This document shows, piece after piece, positions 17,176 to 25,137 of a DNA stretch of 64,000 bases. Location of the stretch: assembly GCA_902560805.1 (NCBI GenBank), contig CACENW010000004.1:47736-111735 (forward strand), read 5' to 3'. Both the position numbers and the translations under genes were made by a program. This stretch comes from an uncultured Pelagibacteraceae bacterium. Lineage in GTDB: Bacteria; Pseudomonadota; Alphaproteobacteria; Pelagibacterales; Pelagibacteraceae. Position 1 is the stretch's first letter, and each line of letters begins with the position of its first letter. Below the pieces are notes generated by a model. The model did not search any database, had not been told where the DNA came from, and saw nothing but the letters and a program-made list of their open reading frames with translations.

Positions 17176-17786
17176 GATTTATTAGAAGTTCCAGCAGAAA
17201 CTATAAACTTAGAAGCTTCTTCAAAAGACATATTTAAATATATAACATCTTCAACCGGAAACATTAGCAAAAAACCACTTGTTGGATTAGGTGTTGTAGG
17301 AACAAAAACATTTACTAATTTTTTATTTGTCTTCTCCGCCATTTCTCCAGTATTTTCTTTTGTGGCAAAACCAACTGCCCATACACCTTTTCTGGGATAT
17401 TCAATTAAGACAACACTTTTTTTACCATCATCCTTTTTGGAGAAGGTTTCTGTCATTTGTACTATTGCTGAATAAACGGTTCTTAAAAATGGAATTCTTT
17501 TAAATAGATCATCTATTAATTTTAAAATTCTTTTACCAAAAAAAGATAAAGATAAACCACCAACTAAAGTAATAAATATTACAGTTATTATAATTTCCAC
17601 TCCAGGAATATTAAAAGGAAGATAACTATTTGGATTTATGTTTTTTGGTATTAAATTTGAGGATATTCCAATTAAAATTTTACTAAGGTAAAGTGTAAAA
17701 CCAATAGGAATTAACACAACTACACCGGCAATAAAGTAATTTCTTAAAGTTAGTGAAAAAGATTTTTTAGAGCCTTTTTTTGACAT
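17172..17786 (-). CDS. DUF502 family membrane protein
   Basis: This 204-residue protein has two membrane spans (about residues 14-38, AGVVVLIPIGFTLYL..., and 56-80, VEIIITVIFITLVGGLSLSF) and a soluble C-terminal part with VYSAIVQMTETF, VLIEYPRKGVWAVGFATKE and FVPTTPNPTSGFLLMFPVEDV. These blocks define the DUF502 family of conserved inner-membrane proteins. The role is not established. It is convergent with recG (4-bp overlap), and recG-DUF502 adjacency is common in Alphaproteobacteria. No catalytic residues can be pointed to. Confidence 0.88.
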   Translation of the reverse strand: MSKKGSKKSFSLTLRNYFIAGVVVLIPIGFTLYLSKILIGISSNLIPKNINPNSYLPFNIPGVEIIITVIFITLVGGLSLSFFGKRILKLIDDLFKRIPFLRTVYSAIVQMTETFSKKDDGKKSVVLIEYPRKGVWAVGFATKENTGEMAEKTNKKLVNVFVPTTPNPTSGFLLMFPVEDVIYLNMSFEEASKFIVSAGTSNKS

Positions 17787-17794
17787 ATTTTTTT

Positions 17795-17872
17795 TTAACT
17801 ATAGCTTGCATAAACAACAAAAATTATTGCAATGATAAATAATACAACTAAAATTTTATTATTAAGATTCAT
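17795..17872 (-). CDS. Candidate 25-residue single-span membrane peptide
   Basis: A short frame in the 117-bp gap between the DUF502 and M48 genes encodes 25 residues: MNLNNK, then about 16 hydrophobic residues (ILVVLFIIAIIFVVYA), then SYS and a stop. The pattern of a short basic N-terminus and a single transmembrane helix suits a membrane micropeptide. No clear Shine-Dalgarno sequence precedes it, which is common in this AT-rich genome. AT-rich DNA gives hydrophobic runs by chance, so coding is unproven. Confidence 0.35.
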   Translation of the reverse strand: MNLNNKILVVLFIIAIIFVVYASYS

Positions 17873-17903
17873 GATAATAAATTATTATCAATTTTAGAAA
17901 GAA

Positions 17904-18728
17904 ATGAATAGAAGAAAATTTTTAACATATGTTGGTTGCGGTTGTGGAAGTGTACTTCTTCACTCTTGTACTAGTGCACCGATTACTGACAGAAAACAAT
18001 TAAAATTAATCCCTGAAGCAAAATTGAATGCTCAAGCAGCACAAGTTTATGAAAAAATTAAAGAAAAAGAAAAAATGAGCGATGATACTAAAACCCTGAA
18101 TGAAATACGAGAAATAGGAAAAAAAATGGAAGAATCTATTAGTGAATATTTTTATAGAGCTAAACTAGATGATCCAACTGCTAATTTTGATTGGGAATAT
18201 ATTTTAATTGATAAAAAAGTTAGGAACGCATGGTGCATGCCAGGAGGTAAAATTGCATTTTATACAGGTATGCTTGATGTAACAAAAAATACGAATGGTC
18301 TTGCTGCTGTAATGGGTCATGAAGTTGCCCATGCTGTAGCCAAACATTCTGTTGAAAGAGCAAGCAGAGGAGCATTACTAAATACTGGAGCACGTATTAT
18401 AGATATAGCAAGTGGTGGAGTTTTATCTGACATAAACAGGACAACAGGAATGAATACGGTTGGAATGTTGGCTCAATTAGGAATAATGAATCCATTTAAT
18501 AGAAAACAAGAAAGTGAAGCTGATTATCTTGGTATGATTTTTTCCTCTTTATCAGGTTATGATATTAGAGAAACAGTTAAAATTTGGGAGAGAATGAAAG
18601 AATTTAATAAAGGCAAAGAACCTCCACAATTTATGAGCACACATCCATCATCAGATACGAGAATTAAACAACTAAATGAATGGATGAATGAGGTAATTAT
18701 AGATTATCCACCTATAAAAATTACATAA
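17904..18728 (+). CDS. M48-family zinc metalloprotease, lipoprotein
   Basis: The 274-residue protein carries the zinc motif MGHEVAHAVAKHS (HEVAH at residues 139-143) and the third ligand in ESEADYLGM (about residue 204), placing it in peptidase family M48 (BepA/LoiP/HtpX-like). Its N-terminus combines a twin-arginine pattern (NRRKFLTYVG) with a lipobox LHSC (Cys22), so it may be exported by the Tat system, whose genes lie at 32.7-33.9 kb, and then lipidated. M48 lipoproteins typically act in quality control of the envelope. No TPR domain follows. A convergent methyltransferase-like gene ends 5 nt away. Confidence 0.9.
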   Translation: MNRRKFLTYVGCGCGSVLLHSCTSAPITDRKQLKLIPEAKLNAQAAQVYEKIKEKEKMSDDTKTLNEIREIGKKMEESISEYFYRAKLDDPTANFDWEYILIDKKVRNAWCMPGGKIAFYTGMLDVTKNTNGLAAVMGHEVAHAVAKHSVERASRGALLNTGARIIDIASGGVLSDINRTTGMNTVGMLAQLGIMNPFNRKQESEADYLGMIFSSLSGYDIRETVKIWERMKEFNKGKEPPQFMSTHPSSDTRIKQLNEWMNEVIIDYPPIKIT

Positions 18729-18732
18729 TTTG

Positions 18733-19605
18733 TTAATTTAATTTAATGTAACAGATATTACTGTATTGTACATTTAATTCACTTTTAAGTTCTTTAGGTA
18801 AATGTGTTTCTGAATTTGAAAAAATTGGACGCTTAACTTTGTAATTTTTAGGGACAAACTCTTTAAAATTAGTAAGTATTTTTATAAACCTTTTTTTATA
18901 ATTAAATTTGGTTATTGGAGGAAATTCATAGTAAATTTGAACTTTCTTTTTAAAACTATCAAAATTTTTTTTAAGATTTTTATTATTTTTAATTGGATAA
19001 GTAATTTTTATATATCTATTAAAAAAATTTATTTTTGTATTACGTTCAAAATCTTTTTTTATAATTCTTATAATAAATTTTATTAATCTAAAAAAATTGG
19101 AATATTTAATGAATTCTTTTTTAACTAAATACTGATTTTCAACAATCATTTTAGGTGTGTAATAACTTATATGATGATTTGGTAAATTATCATCAAAAAT
19201 TATATGTTTAAATTTATTTTTTTTTATAAAATTTAATCTTTTTGAAAAACAAACATGATCGTCGAATATAATTAAAGTTTTATTCTTATCTAATTTAGAC
19301 CAATTGTGTTTTGTAATATCTTTTTCTAGATATTTAACGTTTTTATAAATTAAATCACGCTGAGATAAATCTATATCGATAGAAAAGATCTTTGAATTTT
19401 TTAACACATTTTTAATTAGCCATGTTGTTTGCCCTTTCCAGACACCAGACTCAATAACATACTTAGGTTTAATTTTTTTTAGCAAGGTAAATAATGCATA
19501 ACAATGGTCAATTTTCATACCACTTTGATTATTTTTAATTGGCCTATTTTTGTAAAAGGTTAAAAATTCAGAAAAATTTTTTTTTAAATGAGATTTACTA
19601 AACAT
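18733..19605 (-). CDS. Class I methyltransferase-like protein of unknown substrate
   Basis: The 290-residue protein contains PKYVIESGVWKGQTTWLI (about residues 41-58), which resembles motif I (E-x-G-x-x-x-G) of Rossmann-fold SAM-dependent methyltransferases, followed by KIFSIDIDLSQRD with an acidic residue at the strand end. TLIIFDDHVCF and HIIFDDNLPNHH follow. The Lys-rich C-terminal half is not recognised. The frame opens upstream inside tRNA-Lys, so the ATG at 19605, 7 nt after the tRNA CCA, is chosen. Such genes often occur in surface polysaccharide islands; the substrate is unknown. Confidence 0.6.
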   Translation of the reverse strand: MFSKSHLKKNFSEFLTFYKNRPIKNNQSGMKIDHCYALFTLLKKIKPKYVIESGVWKGQTTWLIKNVLKNSKIFSIDIDLSQRDLIYKNVKYLEKDITKHNWSKLDKNKTLIIFDDHVCFSKRLNFIKKNKFKHIIFDDNLPNHHISYYTPKMIVENQYLVKKEFIKYSNFFRLIKFIIRIIKKDFERNTKINFFNRYIKITYPIKNNKNLKKNFDSFKKKVQIYYEFPPITKFNYKKRFIKILTNFKEFVPKNYKVKRPIFSNSETHLPKELKSELNVQYSNICYIKLN

Positions 19606-19612
19606 CAAAGTA

Positions 19613-19688
<76 letters not shown>

Positions 19689-19842
19689 ACATAGTTTTCA
19701 TTTTTATGAAAATGAATATGGTTTGTATATAGATAAATTTTAATATTTCAATTCGTTCAAGCTATTTTTTTACAAAAATAAATTGTTATAAATGAAGGGT
19801 TTTTATTGATAAGTTTTATACATAATAGCACAGTTAATAAAA

Positions 19843-20955
19843 CTACAACTTATCAATGTATTTGTCGTGAAATTCATCAAAAGTATTATTTATGATATTT
19901 TTTCTAATGGCTGACATTAATTCTTGGTAAAAATTTATATTATGAAGTGTTAACAGCATCGAAGCTAATATTTCATTAGTATTAAATAAATGATTTAAAT
20001 AGTTTTTTGAGTATTTATTTAAATTTAAATTTTCACAATCAGGATCTAATGGAGTATTGTCATATTGATATTTATTATTTTTGATATTTACTCTTCCTTT
20101 CCAAGTGAAAGCAAGACCTGTTCTTCCTGATCTTGTTGGAAGAACACAATCAAACATGTCTACACCTCTTTTTACAGCACCTAAAATATCTGAAGGTGTA
20201 CCAACACCCATTAAATAATGAGGTTTTTCTTCTGGTAAATATTCTTTAATACCATCTAAAACTTCAAACATTTCGTTTTGAGTTTCACCTACAGCCAAAC
20301 CTCCTATAGCATAACCATCAAATCCAATATTTATTAGTTCCTCTAATGATTTCAATCTTAAATCTTTAAATAGTCCACCTTGAATAATTCCAAACAATGC
20401 CTTGTGAGGATTTTTTCCAAAAGCCTTTTTTGATCTTTCAGCCCAGTACAATGATAAATCCATAGATTTTTTAATTAAATTGTAATCCTCAGTTTTTTTT
20501 GGACATTCATCCATTATCATTACAATATCTGAGTTTAGTCCTAATTGAATTCTAATGCTTTCTTCGGGACTTAAAAAAAATTTTTTTCCATCCACATGTG
20601 AATTAAAGATAGCCCCTTTTTCACGATCTATTTTATTTAATTTTGAAAGAGACATTACCTGAAACCCACCTGAGTCAGTTAGTATTGGTAAATCACAATT
20701 CATAAAATTATGTAAACCACCTGCTGAAACTATCCTTTCAACACCAGGACGTATCATTAAATGATAAGTATTTGAAAGTATTATTTCTGATCCTGTTTGT
20801 TTTATACTATCAATAGTACAGGCTTTTACTGTTGCTTGGGTTCCAACAGGCATAAATGCTGGCGTATTAATTTTACCTCTATGAGTTTCTATAACACCAC
20901 GTCTAGCAAATTTATCTTTTTTTAAAACTTTAAAGGCAAAATTTTTCAATGCCAT
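19843..20955 (-). CDS. tgt: tRNA-guanine transglycosylase, zinc cysteines partly lost
   Basis: The 370-residue TIM-barrel enzyme exchanges guanine 34 for a queuine precursor in GUN-anticodon tRNAs. ILTDSGGFQVMSLSKL (about residues 90-105), GYAIGGLAVGE (about 214-224), YLMGVGTPSDILGAV and MFDCVLPTRSGRTG are family hallmarks and include the catalytic Asp regions. The C-terminal zinc site is unusual. E. coli-type enzymes read C-D-C-Y-T-C before KNYSRAYL; here the aligned stretch is C307-E-N-L-N-L before NKYSKNYL, so only the first Cys and the distal His338 remain. The catalytic core looks intact. It is the last gene of a gyrA-coaD-ppi-tgt run. Confidence 0.95.
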   Translation of the reverse strand: MALKNFAFKVLKKDKFARRGVIETHRGKINTPAFMPVGTQATVKACTIDSIKQTGSEIILSNTYHLMIRPGVERIVSAGGLHNFMNCDLPILTDSGGFQVMSLSKLNKIDREKGAIFNSHVDGKKFFLSPEESIRIQLGLNSDIVMIMDECPKKTEDYNLIKKSMDLSLYWAERSKKAFGKNPHKALFGIIQGGLFKDLRLKSLEELINIGFDGYAIGGLAVGETQNEMFEVLDGIKEYLPEEKPHYLMGVGTPSDILGAVKRGVDMFDCVLPTRSGRTGLAFTWKGRVNIKNNKYQYDNTPLDPDCENLNLNKYSKNYLNHLFNTNEILASMLLTLHNINFYQELMSAIRKNIINNTFDEFHDKYIDKL

Positions 20956-20963
20956 TTAATATT

Positions 20964-21524
20964 TTACAAAGATTTGAAACTTATAATTTTGTCAGGATCT
21001 GTTACAGCACCATTGTTGTTTTGGTCACCTCTTTTAATTTTATCTACAAACTCCATCCCTTCAATAACTTTACCAAAAACAGTATACTGTCTGTCTAAAA
21101 AAGGAGCAGGTTGAAAGCAGATAAAAAACTGACTGTTTGCACTATTTGGGTCTTGAGCTCTAGCCATAGATAAAGTCCCTCTGTCATGAGGTAAACTATT
21201 AAATTCTTGTTCTAAATCTGGCATATCAGATCCGCCCATGCCTGCTCTTCTTAAATCAAAATCTTTAGAATCTGAATTTCCAAATTTAACATCTCCTGTT
21301 TGAGCCATGAAACCATCAATAACTCTATGAAATACAACATTGTCGTATTTACCACTGTTAGCTAATTCTTTAATTCTTTTGACATGCTTTGGTGCCACGT
21401 CTTCAAATAATTCAATTTTTACATCACCGTCTTTTAGTTTTAAAATCATTATATTCTCCTCAGCTATTAATTGATTTGCACTAATAAAAAATAAAATAAA
21501 TATGTAAGATAAAATTCTATTCAT
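20964..21524 (-). CDS. ppiA: Cyclophilin-type peptidyl-prolyl isomerase, exported
   Basis: The 186-residue protein has a signal peptide (about 1-20, ending LIA-EEN) and a cyclophilin domain. DNVVFHRVIDGFMAQTGD (about residues 60-77) contains the Phe-His-Arg catalytic block; GTLSMARAQDPNSANSQFFI and FLDRQYTVFGKVIEGM are conserved. It catalyses prolyl cis-trans isomerisation, most likely in the periplasm. It overlaps coaD by 8 bp and is followed by tgt, an order often seen in Alphaproteobacteria. The exact ppi paralogue name is less certain than the family. Confidence 0.93.
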   Translation of the reverse strand: MNRILSYIFILFFISANQLIAEENIMILKLKDGDVKIELFEDVAPKHVKRIKELANSGKYDNVVFHRVIDGFMAQTGDVKFGNSDSKDFDLRRAGMGGSDMPDLEQEFNSLPHDRGTLSMARAQDPNSANSQFFICFQPAPFLDRQYTVFGKVIEGMEFVDKIKRGDQNNNGAVTDPDKIISFKSL

Positions 21525-22011
21525 ATTTTTCTTTTAAAGATTTTATAGTACTTTTGGTAGTAAATTTTTTAATATTTCCATTTAATTTTACAATTTCTTT
21601 AACAAATCTAGATGAAATGATTTGATTTTCTACGTCTGACATTAAAAAAATTGTTTCAATATCTTGATTCAATTTTCTATTCATTCCAGCGAGTTGGAAT
21701 TCGTATTCAAAATCTGATACCGCTCTTAAACCACGTAATATAATATTTGATTTATATTTTTTACACAAATCTGTAGTTAATGATCCAAATGATACTACAA
21801 CAATTTTTTTTTTGTTTAATTTTAAATCTTTGAATAAGGCTTTATTGACAATATCTATTCTTTCTTCTGAGGAAAATAAGTAATTTTTATTACTAACATC
21901 TGAGACACCAACTACAATTTTATCAAATAGCTTTAGTGCTTTTTTAATTACATCTATATGACCATAAGTAATTGGATCAAAGGTTCCAGGATATATAGCA
22001 ATTTTATTCAT
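21517..22011 (-). CDS. coaD: Phosphopantetheine adenylyltransferase
   Basis: The 164-residue protein transfers AMP from ATP to 4'-phosphopantetheine, the fourth step of coenzyme A synthesis. The nucleotidyltransferase motif is AIYPGTFDPITYGHIDVI (residues 4-21, with T/HxGH). IILRGLRAVSDFEYEFQLAGMN (about 90-111) and the ISSRFVKEIVKLNGNI block (about 131-146) are typical. The start shares its first base with the gyrA stop (TAATG), and the end overlaps the cyclophilin gene, so all belong to one transcript. Confidence 0.97.
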   Translation of the reverse strand: MNKIAIYPGTFDPITYGHIDVIKKALKLFDKIVVGVSDVSNKNYLFSSEERIDIVNKALFKDLKLNKKKIVVVSFGSLTTDLCKKYKSNIILRGLRAVSDFEYEFQLAGMNRKLNQDIETIFLMSDVENQIISSRFVKEIVKLNGNIKKFTTKSTIKSLKEKYE

Positions 22012-24590
22012 TAAATTAAATTATCATCAATTTTGATTGCAGAAACTACTTTTTCATCACCTGATAATTTTATGATTCTTACACCTTGAGTATTTCTACT
22101 TGCAGTTCTTATTTCTTTTACCGCAACTCTAATAACTCTACCTTTGTTTGTAGAAATTAAAATTTCATCTCCTTCATATACAGGAAATGATGATGTTATA
22201 TTGCCATTTCTTGGAGAATTTATTATTCCAATAATACCCTTTCCTCCTCTATTAGTAACTCTATAATCTAAATGAGAAGTCTTTTTACCATAACCGTTTT
22301 CACTTATTGCAAGTACAAATTTTTCTTTTGCTTTTAATTCAGATTTTTCATCTTTTGATTTTTTTCCATTTTTACTCAATTTATCATTATTAATTATCGA
22401 TAATGAAACAATTTGATCACCAGAAGAAAGTTCTATACCTTTTATTCCTTTAGAAGATCTTCCTTTAAATACTCTTAGTTTTCTAGCCTCAAAACGAATA
22501 CATTTTCCAAATCTAGTACTTAGAATTATATCTTGATCATCTTTGCAAATTTTAACTCCAACAATTTTATCATTATTATCAAGTTTCATTGCAATTTTTC
22601 CAGAAGCATTAATGGAAGAAAAATCTTCTAAACTATTTTTTCTAACTTTACCTTGTGCAGTCGCAAAAATAATTTGATAACTTTTTAAATCTGTATCTTC
22701 ATCGGGCATTGGCATAATTGAACTGATAGATTGATGACTTTTTAACGGAAGTATGTTGAATAAAGATTTACCCTTTGAAGACGATGATCCTTCAGGTATT
22801 TTCCATGCTTTAATTTTATAAACCAATCCTTCTGTTGAAAAAAATAAAACAGAAGTATGTGTATTTACTGAAAGCGTTTGAATTACGGAGTCTTGATCTC
22901 TGGTAGTAATTCCAGATTTGCCTTTTCCACCTCTTTTTTGTTGTTTTACATTATTTAATGAACCTCTTTTAATATAACCTTGTAGTGTTACGGTAATAAT
23001 TACAGATTGTTTTTGTATTGTTTCTTCGATGTCATAATTTAATACAGCATCGATAATTTTAGTTCTTCTTGGAACAGCAAATTTCTCCTTAATATTATTT
23101 AATTCCTCACTTATTACTCTCAAAAGCTCTTTTTTTGACGATATAATTTTTTTATATTTTGCAATTAATTCAGCTAATTTTTTAATCTCAACTTCAATTT
23201 CATTGATACCAAGTGCTGTTAATTTTTGTAATCTTAATTCTAAGATAGCTAAAACTTGTGGTTCGGATAAAGAATAAACATTTTTACCTTTTTTTCCTTC
23301 TACTAAAGAAATTAGTTTTTGTGATTTGTTAATTTTCCACTTAGTTTTAAGAATATGATTTTTTGCATCTTCAGGAGTTTTAGAAGATCTAATGATTTTT
23401 ATAATTTTATCTAAGTTTTCTACAGCTACAGATAGACCAATTAATATATGGGCTCGTTCCTCTGCTTTATGAAGATCAAATTTTGTTTTTTTAATTACTA
23501 CATCTTCTCTAAATGATAAAAAATTAGAAAGAAATTCTTTTAAATTACATGTTTTTGGTTTCCCTTCTACTATTGCTAAAGTGTTAAAACCAAAAGAACT
23601 TTCTATTTGAGTGTTTTTATAAAGTTGTCTTTTAATCGTTTCTGGTTCAACGCCATTTCTTAAATCAATAGCAACTCTTATACCTTCTCTATTAGACTCA
23701 TCTCTTATATCTTTAATTCCTTCAATTTTTTTTTCCCTAACTAATTGTGCAATTCTTTCATTCAGTACAGCTTTGTTTACTTGATATGGAATTGAGGTAA
23801 TTACCAATCTTTCTCTACCATTCTTTAAGCTTTCAACTGATACTTCACCTCTAATTTTAAATGAGCCTCTTCCATTTTTATAACCTTGTTTAATTATATC
23901 TTTGCCGATTATTACACCTCCAGTTGGAAAATCTGGTCCTGGAATATGTTTCATTAGTTCTTTTATTTTAATATCTTTATTGTCTATTAAGGCTAAGGTG
24001 CCATTAATTATCTCACCAAGATTATGAGGAGGAATACTAGTTGCCATTCCAACAGCTATACCTCCAGCCCCATTAACTAATAAATTTGGAAATTGTGCAG
24101 GTAATACGCTAGGTTCTTTTTCTGTTTCATCGTAATTACTTTTAAAACTAATCGTATTTTTTTCGATATCATCAATCAAATATTGTGAAACCTTTGATAA
24201 TCTTGTTTCGGTATACCTCATAGCAGCAGCAGGATCGCCATCAATTGAACCAAAATTACCTTGTCCTTGAACCAAAGGTAAACTCATTGAAAAATCTTGC
24301 ACCATTCTAACCAAAGCATCGTATACCGACTGGTCACCATGAGGATGATATTTACCAATTACGTCCCCAACTATTCTTGCTGATTTTCTAAATTGTTTAG
24401 ACCAATCATAACCACCTTTGTACATTGCATATAGAATTCTTCTGTGAACTGGTTTTAATCCATCTCTTACATCAGGTAATGCACGACTTACAATAACACT
24501 CATTGCATAAGACAAATAAGACGAGCTCATCTCGTCATGCATAGAGATTAGACTAATATTCTTATCTTTTGGTTCTTCAGTTTTTTGCAT
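22011..24590 (-). CDS. gyrA: DNA gyrase subunit A
   Basis: The 859-residue subunit breaks and rejoins DNA during supercoiling. [20 protein letters not shown] (about residues 28-47), [17 protein letters not shown] (about 80-96) and the catalytic Tyr in [11 protein letters not shown] (about 130) are clear. The GyrA box in the C-terminal domain is [11 protein letters not shown], and beta-pinwheel repeats follow ([18 protein letters not shown]), so this is gyrase rather than ParC. The residue aligned with E. coli Ser83 is Gln87 here, with Ser88 next and Asp91 matching Asp87. It lies 5 nt after ssb. Confidence 0.98.
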   Translation of the reverse strand: MQKTEEPKDKNISLISMHDEMSSSYLSYAMSVIVSRALPDVRDGLKPVHRRILYAMYKGGYDWSKQFRKSARIVGDVIGKYHPHGDQSVYDALVRMVQDFSMSLPLVQGQGNFGSIDGDPAAAMRYTETRLSKVSQYLIDDIEKNTISFKSNYDETEKEPSVLPAQFPNLLVNGAGGIAVGMATSIPPHNLGEIINGTLALIDNKDIKIKELMKHIPGPDFPTGGVIIGKDIIKQGYKNGRGSFKIRGEVSVESLKNGRERLVITSIPYQVNKAVLNERIAQLVREKKIEGIKDIRDESNREGIRVAIDLRNGVEPETIKRQLYKNTQIESSFGFNTLAIVEGKPKTCNLKEFLSNFLSFREDVVIKKTKFDLHKAEERAHILIGLSVAVENLDKIIKIIRSSKTPEDAKNHILKTKWKINKSQKLISLVEGKKGKNVYSLSEPQVLAILELRLQKLTALGINEIEVEIKKLAELIAKYKKIISSKKELLRVISEELNNIKEKFAVPRRTKIIDAVLNYDIEETIQKQSVIITVTLQGYIKRGSLNNVKQQKRGGKGKSGITTRDQDSVIQTLSVNTHTSVLFFSTEGLVYKIKAWKIPEGSSSSKGKSLFNILPLKSHQSISSIMPMPDEDTDLKSYQIIFATAQGKVRKNSLEDFSSINASGKIAMKLDNNDKIVGVKICKDDQDIILSTRFGKCIRFEARKLRVFKGRSSKGIKGIELSSGDQIVSLSIINNDKLSKNGKKSKDEKSELKAKEKFVLAISENGYGKKTSHLDYRVTNRGGKGIIGIINSPRNGNITSSFPVYEGDEILISTNKGRVIRVAVKEIRTASRNTQGVRIIKLSGDEKVVSAIKIDDNLI

Positions 24591-24595
24591 AGAAA

Positions 24596-25048
24596 TTAAA
24601 ATGGTATTTCGTCATCCATATCATTTGACACTTGAGAAGAATCCTCAATATTATTTTGTTGAGTTGTGTCATTTTGAATTCCACCACCTGTATTTCCTCC
24701 ACCTAACATTGTAAGTGAAGAATTGTAACCTTGTATTACAATTTCTGTTGAATATTTATCTTGACCAGATTGTTCGTCTTTCCATTTACGTGTTGTGAGT
24801 TGTCCCTCTACATAGACTTGAGCACCCTTTTTTAAATATTGTTGAACAACATTTACTAAACCTTCATTGAATACAACTATACGGTGCCATTCGGTTTTTT
24901 CTTTTCTTTCACCAGTATTTTTATCTTTCCAAGTCTGACTGGTTGCAAGACTTAGTCTAGCTACACTCTTGCCATTAACCATTTGTTTAATTTCAGGGTC
25001 TGCGCCCAAACGACCAATTAATAATACTTTATTTAAACTTCCAGCCAT
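24596..25048 (-). CDS. ssb: Single-stranded DNA-binding protein
   Basis: The 150-residue protein has an N-terminal OB fold ([18 protein letters not shown], residues 4-21; [24 protein letters not shown]) and a flexible Gly/Gln/Asn-rich tail that ends in the acidic tip DMDDEIPF, which recruits replication and repair partners. It coats single-stranded DNA in replication, recombination and repair. It is divergent from uvrA across an 89-bp gap and lies immediately upstream of gyrA. ssb beside uvrA is a widespread arrangement. No clear SOS box was found in the gap. Confidence 0.97.
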   Translation of the reverse strand: MAGSLNKVLLIGRLGADPEIKQMVNGKSVARLSLATSQTWKDKNTGERKEKTEWHRIVVFNEGLVNVVQQYLKKGAQVYVEGQLTTRKWKDEQSGQDKYSTEIVIQGYNSSLTMLGGGNTGGGIQNDTTQQNNIEDSSQVSNDMDDEIPF

Positions 25049-25137
25049 AATATTTTACTATTTGTTAAATTAATTAATAAGATTTATATCACAATTCTTC
25101 TGAATATTAATTTTATTGACTCAAAGCAACTAAAAAT

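Noticed and set aside
19695..19712. AT-rich hairpin TTTTCAT/ATGAAAA between tgt and tRNA-Lys
   Set aside because: A 7-bp stem with only one G-C pair and no T-tract on the reading strand is expected by chance in such AT-rich DNA.
25049..25137. SOS (LexA) box between ssb and uvrA
   Set aside because: No GTTC-N7-GTTC or CTG-N10-CAG type element could be seen in the gap.
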